Shown: positions 17,616 through 25,996 of the stretch, piece by piece
Numbering within the stretch: position 1 is the first letter of the stretch
How the letters are laid out: each line of letters begins with the position of its first letter
From: Massilia glaciei
Lineage (GTDB): Bacteria > Pseudomonadota > Gammaproteobacteria > Burkholderiales > Burkholderiaceae_D
Direction: 5' to 3'
DNA length: 50,601 nt
Assembly (NCBI RefSeq): GCF_003011895.2
Contig: NZ_PXWF02000235.1
Span: forward strand, 1 to 50,601
Position numbers and translations under genes: made by a program
Notes under the pieces: generated by a model
Seen by the model: the letters and a program-made list of their open reading frames with translations, nothing else
The model's database searches: none
Told to the model about the DNA's origin: nothing

Positions 17616-18512
17616 ATGCAAATCCCGCTCTCGATCCTGATCTACCACCGGGTGCTGGCCCGGCCCGACCCGCTGTTTCCCGAGGAGGTCGACGCGCGCC
17701 GCTTCGAGCAGCACCTGCGCCTGCTGGGGCGCTGGTTCCACCTGCTGCCGCTGGCCGAGGCGGTGCGCCGCCTGCGCGAGCGCACCCTGCCCAGCCGCGC
17801 CGCCTGCATCACCTTCGACGACGGCTACGCCGACAACGCCGAGGTGGCGCTGCCGATCCTGCAGCGGCTGCGGGTGCCGGCCACGTTCTTCATCGCCAGC
17901 GGCTTCCTCGACGGCGGCTGCATGTGGAACGACGCCGTCATCGAGGTGGTGCGCAACGCGCCGGGGGGGCGCCTGAACCTCTCGCGCAGCGGCTTCGGCA
18001 GCTTCGACATCAGCTGCCCGCAGCGCCGCCGCGCCGTCATCGACACCCTGATCAACGCCCTCAAGTACCTTCCCACCGATGAGCGCGAGGCGCGCGTGCG
18101 GTCGATGGCGCGCCGCTTCGCGCCCACCATGCTCAGCTCCGACCAGGTGATCGCGCTGCACCGAGCCGGCATGGAGATCGGCGCGCACACGGTCAACCAC
18201 CCGATCCTGACCAAGATCTCGAACGCGGACGCGCGGCGCGAGATCGGCAACAGCCGCGCGCGCCTCGAGGAGATCATCCAGGCGCCGGTGCGCCTGTTCG
18301 CCTACCCCAACGGCAAGCCGGGACGGGACTTCGAGAAGCGCCACGCCAACATGCTGCGCACCCAGGGCTTCGAGGCCGCCGTCACCACCACCTGGGGCGC
18401 CGCGCGCGCCGACACCGACCCGTTCGAGCTGCCCCGCTTCACGCCGTGGGACCGCGGCAGCAGCCGCTTCCTGCTGCGCATGGGCGGCAACCTGTTCATG
18501 CCGGCCGCTTGA
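17616..18512 (+). CDS. polysaccharide deacetylase (NodB-homology)
   Basis: The 298-residue product contains the canonical motifs of carbohydrate esterase family 4: ACITFDDGYADNAEVAL (about residues 65-81) with the Asp pair, and GAHTVNHPILTKIS with the metal-binding His pair. FAYPNGKPGRDF is motif 3. It lacks a clear signal peptide, so the site of action is uncertain; it would remove acetyl groups from amino sugars of the EPS. It follows the ligase gene by one base and is surely co-transcribed with it. Its last 17 bases overlap the convergent methyltransferase gene. Confidence 0.9.
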   Translation: MQIPLSILIYHRVLARPDPLFPEEVDARRFEQHLRLLGRWFHLLPLAEAVRRLRERTLPSRAACITFDDGYADNAEVALPILQRLRVPATFFIASGFLDGGCMWNDAVIEVVRNAPGGRLNLSRSGFGSFDISCPQRRRAVIDTLINALKYLPTDEREARVRSMARRFAPTMLSSDQVIALHRAGMEIGAHTVNHPILTKISNADARREIGNSRARLEEIIQAPVRLFAYPNGKPGRDFEKRHANMLRTQGFEAAVTTTWGAARADTDPFELPRFTPWDRGSSRFLLRMGGNLFMPAA

Positions 18513-19308
18513 ACGCCAGCAGCGCCGTGCAGGGGGTCAGCACATGGGCGCAAAAGCGCAGCGGCGGCAGCGCCCGTAGCAGCGCAAAGGCGGGCCGCTG
18601 GAAGCGGCGCAGGCGCCGCGGGTCGATCATGTCGAAACGGTCCAGGCTGTCCATGCCGTGGCGCGCTAGGTCGGCGCGCAGCCCGTAGTAGGTGAACCAG
18701 TTGAGCGCCGGGTAGGTCGCATGGCCGGCCAGCGAGGGCCGCGTGGTGCGCGCCAGCCGCACGCAGCGGCGCTTGAGCCAGCCCGGATACCACGCGTACA
18801 GCGGCAGTGCGAACGCGTCCTGCAGCGGGCAAAGCTTGTTGTTGGTGCTCAGATACAGCGCGCCGCCGGGCCTTAGCACGCGCGCCATTTCGGCCAGGCA
18901 GGCGCGCCAGTCGTCGACATGCTCGAGCAGGCCGGGCGCGAGGCACAGGTCCATCGAGCGCTCGGGCCACGGCAGCGCAGTGGCCGAGGCGAGCTCGAAG
19001 CGGATCTCCTGCCCCGCCTCGAGCGCGCGCCGGCGCGCCAGCGTGATCAGCGCGGCGTTGATGTCGGCGCCGGCCACCCGGTGCCCTGCGGAGGCCCACA
19101 GGCGGCTCTGGGTGCCGGCGCCGCAGCCGATGTCGGCCACGTTGAGCGGGCGCGTCGGCGCGCCCAGCGCGCGCATCACGGCCGCCTGGATCGCCGCGAA
19201 GCGCTCGAGCGCCGCCACGCCCGCGCTCTGGGCCTCGCAGCGGTCGTAGAAATCGGCGTGGCCGCCGGTGTTCCAGCCGGGCTCACTGCCTGCAGGTTCG
19301 CGGTTCAT
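18496..19308 (-). CDS. class I SAM-dependent methyltransferase
   Basis: The 270-residue product shows motif I as VADIGCGAGTQSRLWASAGH (about residues 57-76), followed by ADINAALITLARRRA with the acidic residue, and LEHVDDWRACLAEMARVLRPG, the classic Methyltransf_11 ending. It has no membrane segment at the N terminus. It is the last gene of the ligase-decarboxylase-amidotransferase operon and overlaps the amidotransferase gene by 26 bases, so it probably modifies the same small molecule or a sugar bearing it. The methyl acceptor is unknown. Its 3' end runs into the opposing deacetylase gene. Confidence 0.85.
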   Translation of the reverse strand: MNREPAGSEPGWNTGGHADFYDRCEAQSAGVAALERFAAIQAAVMRALGAPTRPLNVADIGCGAGTQSRLWASAGHRVAGADINAALITLARRRALEAGQEIRFELASATALPWPERSMDLCLAPGLLEHVDDWRACLAEMARVLRPGGALYLSTNNKLCPLQDAFALPLYAWYPGWLKRRCVRLARTTRPSLAGHATYPALNWFTYYGLRADLARHGMDSLDRFDMIDPRRLRRFQRPAFALLRALPPLRFCAHVLTPCTALLAFKRPA

Positions 19309-21127
19309 GGCCCGTCCTCGTTTGTGTCGACGCGGCCGGGCCGCCGTGGCGCCGCTGCGCGTGCCATTGCTCGAGCATCATGAGCACCCAGACCATGGTG
19401 CCGTGGTAGGCCGGATGCTCGGCCACCTTGTGCGAGAGCAGCTCGTCGACGAAGTCGGCGCGCACGATGTGGCGCCCTTTGAGATCGCTCAGGCTGTCGT
19501 AGGCCAGCGCCCGCAGCCGATCGTCCGTCTGCAGCCAGTGCCCGAACGGCAGGCCGAAGCCGTGCTTCTTCTTGTTGATCACCGCGCGCGGCAGGGTCTC
19601 GCGCAGGGCCTGCTTGAAGAAGTGGCGCAGCTTGGTGCCCTTGAGCTTGTCGCAGGGCCGCAGCCGCGCCGAAAAAGCCACCACCGCGTCGCCCAGGAGC
19701 GGAAACGCGGCCTCCACGCCTGCCAGCTCGCACGCGCGGTTCACCTTGGGCAGGTCGTTGTCGGCCAGGGTGTACTGCATGTCGAGCGCGAGCATCTGGT
19801 TGAGCTGGCTGCAGCCGGCCGTCTGCCAGTACCAGCGGGTGAGCGCGTCGAGCGGCGCGCTCGGGTCGATCTGGGCGAACAGCTCCGGATCGAGCACGTT
19901 TTTGCCGCCGTAGCACTGCAGCAGGTTGTAGGTCTCGAGCCGCGCCGGCAGCGGCACCAGGGCCTGCTCGACATAGCTGCGCGCCTTGTTGACCAGGCCG
20001 ATGTCGAGCCGCCCGCCGAGCCGGAACAGCAGCGGCTCGATCAGCAGCTGGCGCAGCGCCGACGGGATCTTCTCGTAGAGCGCGAACAGGGCCTGGCGCG
20101 CGTAGCGCTCGTTGCCGCCGAAAAGCTCGTCGCCGCCGTCGCCGCCGAGCAGGCGCAGCACGCCGTCGTCGCGCGCCATCTGTGCGCAATAATAGGCGGG
20201 GACGGCCGATGCGTTGCCGAACGGCTGGTCGAACACGGCGGCGATGCGCGGCACCGCCTCGGCCACGTCGCCGGCGCCCACGTAGCGCTCGTGGTGGTCG
20301 AGGTCGAAGTGGCGCGCCACCAGGCGCGCGTAGTCGAGTTCGTCGTAGCCGGGCACGTCGAAGCCGATCGAATAGGTGCGCGCGCGGTTGCCGCCGGCCT
20401 GCCCGAGCATGGCCGCGATGGTCGAGCTGTCGGTGCCGCCGCTGAGGAAGGCGCCGGCGCCCTGCCCGCCCAGGCTGGCGCGCACCGAGGCGCGCACGGT
20501 GTCGAGGAATTCGTCCTTGAGCTGGGCGAAGCCGAGCGTCTCGCGCTCGTGGAACTGGATCTTCCAGTAGCGCCCGCGCTCGAGCCGGCCGCTGCGGAAA
20601 TGCACGTACTCGCCCGGCTGCAGGCGCCGCTGGCCCTTGTAGATCGAATCGGGGCTGGGCACGTTGTGGAAGTACAGGTAGTTGTAGATGGCCTGCGCGC
20701 TGATGTCGCGGCACACCCCCGGATGCTGGATCAGCGAGTCGGCCGACGAGGCGAACACCAGCGTGCGCCCGACCAGCTGGTAGCACAGGGGCCGGGTGCC
20801 GCTGCGGTCGATCGCGAGGAAGGCCTCGCCGCGCCGCTCGTCGAGGATGGCGAAGGCGAACGCGCCGGTCAACGCCGCGCAGGCCTGGGCGCCGTGGCTG
20901 CGCCAGAGCTGCGCCAGGCCGTCGACGCGCTCGCCCCACATCGCGATCAGGAGCCCGTCCTCGTGGTACATGCGGGCGCAGTCGGGGCCGGCCGCCAGCG
21001 CCACCGAGCCGGCCGAATGGGTCGCGGTGCGCAGCGGGGCGTTGTCGAAGCGCCACAGCGGCGCCGCCATCTGGCTGATCGGCAGCGCCGCCGGCTCGCG
21101 CGAGAACCAGCCGCACAGGCCGCTCAT
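19283..21127 (-). CDS. asparagine-synthase-like amidotransferase with displaced N-terminal Cys
   Basis: The 614-residue protein has both asparagine-synthase domains: a glutaminase-like N-terminal half and a synthetase half with SGGTDSSTIAAML (about residue 245) and GGDGGDELFGGN. The N terminus reads MSGLCGWFS, so the residue that aligns with the catalytic Cys is at position 5 rather than 2. The glutaminase would then need removal of four residues, initiation at the CTG codon of Leu4, or use of free ammonia or another amine. Its operon places it with an acyl-CoA ligase and a PLP decarboxylase, so the nucleophile could be the amine that the decarboxylase makes. The ATG overlaps the decarboxylase stop by four bases. 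No other start codon of the usual kind fits. Confidence 0.88.
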   Translation of the reverse strand: MSGLCGWFSREPAALPISQMAAPLWRFDNAPLRTATHSAGSVALAAGPDCARMYHEDGLLIAMWGERVDGLAQLWRSHGAQACAALTGAFAFAILDERRGEAFLAIDRSGTRPLCYQLVGRTLVFASSADSLIQHPGVCRDISAQAIYNYLYFHNVPSPDSIYKGQRRLQPGEYVHFRSGRLERGRYWKIQFHERETLGFAQLKDEFLDTVRASVRASLGGQGAGAFLSGGTDSSTIAAMLGQAGGNRARTYSIGFDVPGYDELDYARLVARHFDLDHHERYVGAGDVAEAVPRIAAVFDQPFGNASAVPAYYCAQMARDDGVLRLLGGDGGDELFGGNERYARQALFALYEKIPSALRQLLIEPLLFRLGGRLDIGLVNKARSYVEQALVPLPARLETYNLLQCYGGKNVLDPELFAQIDPSAPLDALTRWYWQTAGCSQLNQMLALDMQYTLADNDLPKVNRACELAGVEAAFPLLGDAVVAFSARLRPCDKLKGTKLRHFFKQALRETLPRAVINKKKHGFGLPFGHWLQTDDRLRALAYDSLSDLKGRHIVRADFVDELLSHKVAEHPAYHGTMVWVLMMLEQWHAQRRHGGPAASTQTRTGHEPRTCRQ

Positions 21128-22401
21128 ACGAGCACCTCGGGCGGCGCCGGGTGCCCGAGGAAGGCGGTGGGGCTGGCCGAGAGGCCGTAGGCGCCCGACT
21201 GGAACACGACCACCAGGTCGCCGGCCTCGGCGCGCGCCATCTCGAGGTTGTCGGCCAGCAGGTCGAGCGGGGTGCACAGCGGGCCGACCACGCTGACGCG
21301 CTCGCGCGCGTCGCCGCGCATCTTGTTGCCGATGGCGACCGGGTAGTTCTTGCGGATGACCTGGCCGAAATTGCCCGACGCGGCCAGGTGGTGGTGCAGG
21401 CCGCCGTCGGTGATCAGGAACACCTTGCCGCGCGAGCTCTTGCGCTCGAGCACGCGGCACACGTAGAGGCCCGCCTCGGCCACCAGGAAGCGGCCCAGCT
21501 CGACCACCAGTTCGGTCTGCGGCGACTCCCACTCGAGCAGCGCCTGCGCCGCCTGCAGCGAGGCGCCGAGCGCGCCCAGCTCGAGCGCGCGCTCGCCGGG
21601 AAAATACGGCACCCCGAAGCCGCCGCCGATGTTGAGCGTGCGCAGCGGCGAAGGCGCCGCGCGCGCCAGCCGCAGCGCCAGCCGCACGCTTTTCTCCTGC
21701 GCCTCGGCCAGCGCGGCGGCCGACAGGTTCTGGGCGCCGCTGAAGATGTGCAGGCCCTCGAAGTCGAGCCCGAGCTGGCCGGCGCGGCGCAGCAGCTCGG
21801 GCACCGCCTCAGCGTCGGTGCCGAACTGGCGCGCGCCGCCCCCCATCTTCATGCCCGCGTGTTTGAGTTCGAAGTCCGGATTGACCCGCAGCGCCACCCG
21901 CGGCGTGCGCCCGAGCCGCTCCCCGGCCAGCGCCACGCGCTCGAGCTCCTGCCCCGATTCGACGTTGACCAGCACGCCGGCGGCGACCGCGCGGCGCAAT
22001 TCGGGGTCGGATTTTCCGGGCCCGGCGAAGCTGATGCGCGATGGCGAAATGGTGGTGTCGAGCGCGCCCTGAAGCTCGCCGCCCGAGGCGACGTCGATGC
22101 CGTCGACCAGATCGGCCATCAGCGCCAACAGGGCCGGCATCGGATTGGCCTTCATCGCGTAGTGCAGGCGCAGGCCGGCCGGCAGCGCTGCGCGCAGGGC
22201 GGCCACGCGCCGCCTGATGGAGGCCCGCTCGTAGGCGTAGAACGGGGTGCGTCCGACCCGCTCGGCGAGCATGGTCAGGTCCATGCCGCCGATCTGGAGG
22301 CAGTCCGCGTGCACCGCGAAGCCGTCCATGGGCGCGTGCGCGGGCGCGGCCACGGGCGCGCCCGCGCACGCCCCAATCATGTCGTCGAGGGCCGCGCTCA
22401 T
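21124..22401 (-). CDS. PLP-dependent decarboxylase, exosortase A system-associated (TIGR03099)
   Basis: The 425-residue product is a fold-type III (alanine-racemase-like) decarboxylase of the diaminopimelate/ornithine group. LRLHYAMKANPMPALL (around residue 80) holds the Lys that binds PLP, LNIGGGFGVPYFPGE is the glycine-rich phosphate loop, and SVVGPLCTPLDLLA holds the Cys and Asp that contact the substrate carboxylate and amine. It presumably decarboxylates a D-configured amino acid centre to give an amine. It is known as a constant companion of the exosortase-A acyl-CoA ligase, but its substrate has not been determined to my knowledge. Four-base overlaps join it to the genes on both sides. 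Confidence 0.92.
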   Translation of the reverse strand: MSAALDDMIGACAGAPVAAPAHAPMDGFAVHADCLQIGGMDLTMLAERVGRTPFYAYERASIRRRVAALRAALPAGLRLHYAMKANPMPALLALMADLVDGIDVASGGELQGALDTTISPSRISFAGPGKSDPELRRAVAAGVLVNVESGQELERVALAGERLGRTPRVALRVNPDFELKHAGMKMGGGARQFGTDAEAVPELLRRAGQLGLDFEGLHIFSGAQNLSAAALAEAQEKSVRLALRLARAAPSPLRTLNIGGGFGVPYFPGERALELGALGASLQAAQALLEWESPQTELVVELGRFLVAEAGLYVCRVLERKSSRGKVFLITDGGLHHHLAASGNFGQVIRKNYPVAIGNKMRGDARERVSVVGPLCTPLDLLADNLEMARAEAGDLVVVFQSGAYGLSASPTAFLGHPAPPEVLV

Positions 22402-23981
22402 GGCGTTCCCCAGGCCAGCCGGTGGGCCAGTTCCTGGCCCAACAGGCGGCGGTCGATCTTGCCGTTGGGGTTGCGCGGCAGCGGCCCGGGCGACAGTTCG
22501 ACCATCGCCGGCACCATGTAGCCGGGCAGCGCCGCGCGGCAGGCCGTCAGCAGCGCGGCGACGTCGACCTCGGCGCCGGCGCGCGGCGTCGCGAACAGCG
22601 CGATGACCTGCCCCAGCACCGGATGCGGCACGCCCAGCGCGGCCGCCTCGGCCACCAGGCCGCTCGCGTACACGACCTCCTCGACCTCGGTCGGGCTGAC
22701 CCGGTAGCCGGAGGTCTTGATCATCTCGTCGGTGCGCCCGATGAAATACAAATACCCCTCGGCGTCGGCGCGCACGGTGTCGCCCGACCACACCGCCAGC
22801 TCGGGCAGCGCCAGGCCGGGCGCAGCCGGCAGCGGCCGGAAGCGCTCGGCGGTGCGCGCCGGGTCGTTCCAGTAGCCCAGCGCGACCAGCGGGCCGCGGT
22901 GCACCAGCTCGCCAGGCTCGCCGACCCCGCACGCGCTGCCGTCGGGCTTGAGCACCAGCACCTCGGCGTTCGGTATCGCACGTCCGATCGAATCGGGGCG
23001 CAGCGCGAGCTGATCGGGCGGCAGGTAGGTCGAGCGGAACGCCTCGGTCAGGCCGTACATGAGGAACACGCTGGCGCGCGGCATTTCCCGGCGCAGCGCG
23101 TCGAGCGTGGCGCGCGGCATGGCGCCGCCCGAATTGGTGATGTAGCGCAGCGTCCCGGCGCCGCGCCAGTCGAGCTGCGCGAGCTGGATCCACAGCGGCG
23201 GCACGGCGGCCAGGCCGGTGATGCGCCCATGCGCGACCTGCGAGACGATGTCGTTGGGGAGCAGGTAGTTCATGAGCACCGCGCAGGCGCCGCTGGCGAA
23301 GGCGGTGGTGAGTTGGCTCAGTCCATAGTCGAAGCTAAGCGGCAGCACCGCCAGTATGCGGTCCCGCTCCGTGTTGCCGAGGTAGCCCGAGACGCTCTGC
23401 GCGCCGGCCACCAGGTTGCGGTGCGACAGCACCACGCCTTTCGGCTTGCCGGTGCTGCCCGAGGTGTACATCAGGGCGGCCATGTCGGTGTCGATGCAGC
23501 GGTGGCGCGCGCCCTGGCCGTCGCGCATCAGCGCGTCCCAGGCGTGGACGGCGACCGAAGGCAGCGCCGCCGGCGCCGGCGCGTCCGCGCCGGTGACGAT
23601 CACGTGGCGCAGGTCGGGGCAGCCCGGCAGCGCGGCCGCCAGGCCGGCCAGCCGCCCCGGCGAGGTCACGAGCACGCGCGCGCCGCTGTCTTGCAAGATG
23701 TAGGCGACCTGCTCGGGCCGCAGTTGCGGATTGACCGGCACGAACACGGCGCCGGCTGCGCTCGCGCCGAACAGCGCCGCCACCGCCTCCTCGCGCTTTT
23801 CGAGGTACACGGCGACGCGCTCGAGCCGCCTGACGCCGAGCCCGAGCAGGCCGTGCGCGGCGGCGCCGACGCGCTGCGCCAGTTCCATATATGACAGGCA
23901 GGCGCCGTCGCCGCCCAGGGCTTGCGCCCCGGGCGTGCCGCGCGCGCGTTCGGTGATGAACTCATCGATGAGTTGAACCAT
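22398..23981 (-). CDS. AMP-forming acyl-CoA ligase, exosortase A system-associated (TIGR03098)
   Basis: The 527-residue product has the ANL superfamily core motifs: the phosphate-binding loop AALMYTSGSTGKPKGVVLSH (about residues 160-180), FLMYGLTEAF, YWNDPARTAERF, WSGDTVRADAEGYLYFIGRT and the C-terminal PRNPNGKIDRRLL with the catalytic Lys. It adenylates a carboxylic acid and transfers it to a thiol, which could be CoA or the acyl carrier protein encoded across the divergent promoter. The frame is open to 24089, but MVQLIDEFI at 23981 is the typical family start and has GGGGAA in front of it. It leads the operon of decarboxylase, amidotransferase and methyltransferase. Confidence 0.92.
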   Translation of the reverse strand: MVQLIDEFITERARGTPGAQALGGDGACLSYMELAQRVGAAAHGLLGLGVRRLERVAVYLEKREEAVAALFGASAAGAVFVPVNPQLRPEQVAYILQDSGARVLVTSPGRLAGLAAALPGCPDLRHVIVTGADAPAPAALPSVAVHAWDALMRDGQGARHRCIDTDMAALMYTSGSTGKPKGVVLSHRNLVAGAQSVSGYLGNTERDRILAVLPLSFDYGLSQLTTAFASGACAVLMNYLLPNDIVSQVAHGRITGLAAVPPLWIQLAQLDWRGAGTLRYITNSGGAMPRATLDALRREMPRASVFLMYGLTEAFRSTYLPPDQLALRPDSIGRAIPNAEVLVLKPDGSACGVGEPGELVHRGPLVALGYWNDPARTAERFRPLPAAPGLALPELAVWSGDTVRADAEGYLYFIGRTDEMIKTSGYRVSPTEVEEVVYASGLVAEAAALGVPHPVLGQVIALFATPRAGAEVDVAALLTACRAALPGYMVPAMVELSPGPLPRNPNGKIDRRLLGQELAHRLAWGTP

Positions 23982-24182
23982 GGTTTCCCCAAGTTGCGTA
24001 CGCGAAATGGCTGCGCGGGCAGCGCCGGACGGCACAGCCAAAGTCAGATGATTGAGAAAAAGCGGGGCCGCCTCATTGATTTTTGTCAACCTTCAGGGCG
24101 GCATCCGCCCCCTTGCGGCTTATCAACATGGGGCAATTTTTGGGGTGTCTAATTGACACGATTGCGCAATCAAGGAATCGGG
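23982..24182. promoter_or_regulatory. Divergent control region between ligase and GNAT-ACP operons
   Basis: This 201-base gap lies between two operons that together carry the acyl/amine module, so shared control is plausible. It is richer in A and T than its flanks, especially 24040-24090 and 24121-24160. It contains two adjacent dyads near the GNAT start, listed separately. I looked for sigma-54 sites because PrsR is a sigma-54 activator; the best case, TGGGGTGTCTAATTGA at 24141-24156, has the wrong -12 bases and is not convincing. Confidence 0.5.
24145..24170. promoter_or_regulatory. Two adjacent dyads, candidate operator upstream of GNAT
   Basis: GTGTC (24145-24149), a five-base spacer TAATT, and GACAC (24155-24159) form a perfect inverted repeat. 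One base later ATTGCGCAAT (24161-24170) is a perfect ten-base palindrome. They end 12 bases before the GNAT ATG, in an intergenic region that separates two functionally linked operons. A regulator site is possible, but such short dyads arise by chance. Confidence 0.3.
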
Positions 24183-24878
24183 ATGAAAAGTCGCGTGCAT
24201 CAGACAGTAAGGCAGATCGGCTGGTACAACGGTGCCTGGTACGCGCTTTCCGTTTTGTTTTTCCGGCTCAGCGGCGGACGCTGGCAGGTCTTCAAATACC
24301 GGTTCATGGCGCAGGCGGTGGCGCGCGAACCGCTGTGCCGCGGGCGCGGGCGCGCGATCGAGGTGCGCGAACTGGGCGCCGGCGAGACCCCGGCCGCGAT
24401 GGCCCGCCCCGCCGCCGTGCTGGCGCAGCGCTACGCCCAGGGCGCGCGCTGCCTGGGCGCCTTCCGCGCCGGCGAGCTGCTCGGATTTTTATGGTTCACG
24501 CTCGCGCCGTACCAGGAGGACGAGGTGCGCGCGCGCTTCATGCCGGCGCCCGCGCGCGCCGGCTGGGACTTCGACGTCCAGGTGCTGCGCGAGCACCAGC
24601 TCGGCTTCGCGTTCGCGCGCCTGTGGGACACGGCCAACGGCCTGCTCGCCGCGCGCGGCGTGCGCTGGTCGTGCAGCCGCATATCGGCCTTCAACGCGGC
24701 CTCGCTGGCGGCCCACAGGCGGCTCGGCGCGCTTGAGCTGGGCGGCGCCGTGTTCATCTGCTGCGGCAGCTGGCAATGGATGGCCGCCACAATTTCGCCC
24801 TACGTGCACCTGTCGCGCGGACCGGCCTCGTTCCCCCATCTGAGACTGGAGCCGCCATGCAGCACCTCGACCACGTAA
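24183..24878 (+). CDS. GNAT family N-acetyltransferase-like protein
   Basis: The 231-residue product ends its fold with SRISAFNAASLAAHRRLGA (about residues 168-186), the conserved Asn-x-x-Ser-x-x-x-His-x-x-Leu-Gly signature of the GNAT superfamily. It starts MKSRVHQTVRQIGWYNGAWY and has a long N-terminal region with one mildly hydrophobic stretch. AAGGA seven to eleven bases upstream of the ATG supports the start over an in-frame TTG at 24153. The gene overlaps the acyl carrier protein gene by 22 bases, so its acyl donor may well be the carrier protein rather than CoA. The acceptor is probably an amine or amino sugar of the EPS pathway. Confidence 0.8.
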   Translation: MKSRVHQTVRQIGWYNGAWYALSVLFFRLSGGRWQVFKYRFMAQAVAREPLCRGRGRAIEVRELGAGETPAAMARPAAVLAQRYAQGARCLGAFRAGELLGFLWFTLAPYQEDEVRARFMPAPARAGWDFDVQVLREHQLGFAFARLWDTANGLLAARGVRWSCSRISAFNAASLAAHRRLGALELGGAVFICCGSWQWMAATISPYVHLSRGPASFPHLRLEPPCSTSTT

Positions 24879-25108
24879 AACGCATCCTCGCCGACGCGCT
24901 GGGCATCGACACGGCCGGTTTCGACGCCGCTTCGGCCCTGATGGGCAGCGTGCCCGAACTCGACTCGATGGCCGTGATCGGCCTGATCGCCGCGCTCGAG
25001 GACCAGTTCGGGATCGACGTCGGGGACGACGAAATCTGCGCCCGCCACTTCGCCACGGTGGGATCGCTGGCCGCCTTTGTGCAAGAGAAGCTGACCTCGC
25101 TCACCTGA
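24857..25108 (+). CDS. acyl carrier protein, EPS-cluster type
   Basis: The 83-residue protein has the four-helix carrier fold in sequence: an N-terminal helix LDHVKRILADALGI, the attachment motif ELDSMAVIGLIAAL with the phosphopantetheine Ser at about residue 36, and the acidic LEDQFGIDVGDDEI. It would carry an acyl group as a thioester in the cytoplasm after modification by a host phosphopantetheinyl transferase. Its partners are likely the ligase at 22398-23981 and the GNAT protein whose gene it overlaps. It is not the fatty-acid AcpP, since it lacks the usual DSLDTVE motif and is not among fab genes. Confidence 0.9.
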   Translation: MQHLDHVKRILADALGIDTAGFDAASALMGSVPELDSMAVIGLIAALEDQFGIDVGDDEICARHFATVGSLAAFVQEKLTSLT

Positions 25109-25135
25109 AGCGTTGTTTCGAACCGGAGACCGATC

Positions 25136-25996
25136 ATGAACCCAACGATGTCGTCCACGCCGCACGTGGAGCCGTTTTTCTTCGATTCGGAGCCGGGCAC
25201 CCGTTTCAGCCTGTACCACGCGCCCAACGCGCAGGTGGCCGCGCGCGGCGCGATCCTGTACGTCCACCCGTTCGCCGAAGAGCTCAACAAGTCGCGCCGG
25301 ATGGCGGCGCTGCAGGCGCGCGCCTTCGCCGCGATGGGCTTCGCGGTGCTGCAGATCGACCTGTTCGGCTGCGGCGACAGCTGCGGCGACTTCAGCGCGG
25401 CGCGCTGGGAGCTCTGGCGGCGCGACCTCGGCGTCGCCCACCAGTGGCTCACCAAGCGCAACGGCGGCCCGGTCCACCTGTGGGGCCTGCGCCTGGGCGG
25501 CCTGCTCGCGCTCGACTACGCGTGCACCACGCAGGTGGCCGGCATCATCCTGTGGCAGCCCTACCTGAGCGGGCGCACCTGCATCAACCAGTTCCTGCGC
25601 CTGCGCATGGCCGCCTACATGCTCGACGAGGACCCCGCCATGGAGCAGCTGGCGGCGGGCGGCAACGCGGCGCTGCGCGCCGAGCTGACCGCGCGCGGCA
25701 CCATCGAGGTGGCCGGCTACGAGGTCTCGGCCGAACTGGTGCGCTCGATCGACGCGATCGACGCGGCCAACCTGAGGCTGCCGCCATGCACCGTGCACTG
25801 GTTCGCCTGCGGCGCGCCGGCGACCGAAAAACTGGCGGCCGCCGCCCAGCGCCTGGCCGCCTGCTGGGCCCCTGGCGGCGTGGCGCTGCACTACCATCCG
25901 GTGGCCGGCGCGCCGTTCTGGAGCACGGCCGAGATCGCCGAATGCCCGGCCCTGCTGGCCGCCACCTGTGCCGTGTTCGCGCGGGAGTCGAAATGA
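25136..25996 (+). CDS. hydrolase 2, exosortase A system-associated (TIGR03101), catalytic residues lost
   Basis: The 286-residue product has an alpha/beta-hydrolase fold: LYVHPFAEELNKSRRM, the strand-loop VLQIDLFGCGDSCGDF, and the nucleophile-elbow region HLWGLRLGGLLAL (about residues 117-129). In the elbow the Ser of G-x-S-x-G is Arg. Near the C terminus, where hydrolase 1 has GANHTF with its catalytic His, this protein has GAPFWS. An acid equivalent to hydrolase 1 SGDD is not visible either. By sequence it should therefore not be a normal serine hydrolase; it may be a binding or scaffolding subunit. It follows the carrier protein gene by 27 bases and overlaps hydrolase 1 by four. Confidence 0.88.
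   Translation: MNPTMSSTPHVEPFFFDSEPGTRFSLYHAPNAQVAARGAILYVHPFAEELNKSRRMAALQARAFAAMGFAVLQIDLFGCGDSCGDFSAARWELWRRDLGVAHQWLTKRNGGPVHLWGLRLGGLLALDYACTTQVAGIILWQPYLSGRTCINQFLRLRMAAYMLDEDPAMEQLAAGGNAALRAELTARGTIEVAGYEVSAELVRSIDAIDAANLRLPPCTVHWFACGAPATEKLAAAAQRLAACWAPGGVALHYHPVAGAPFWSTAEIAECPALLAATCAVFARESK

Noticed and set aside
24153-24158. TTGACA, a perfect -35 hexamer, before the GNAT gene
   Set aside because: A -10 box 17 bases downstream would fall inside the RBS and start codon region and reads AATCGG-like, so it cannot serve as a normal promoter.
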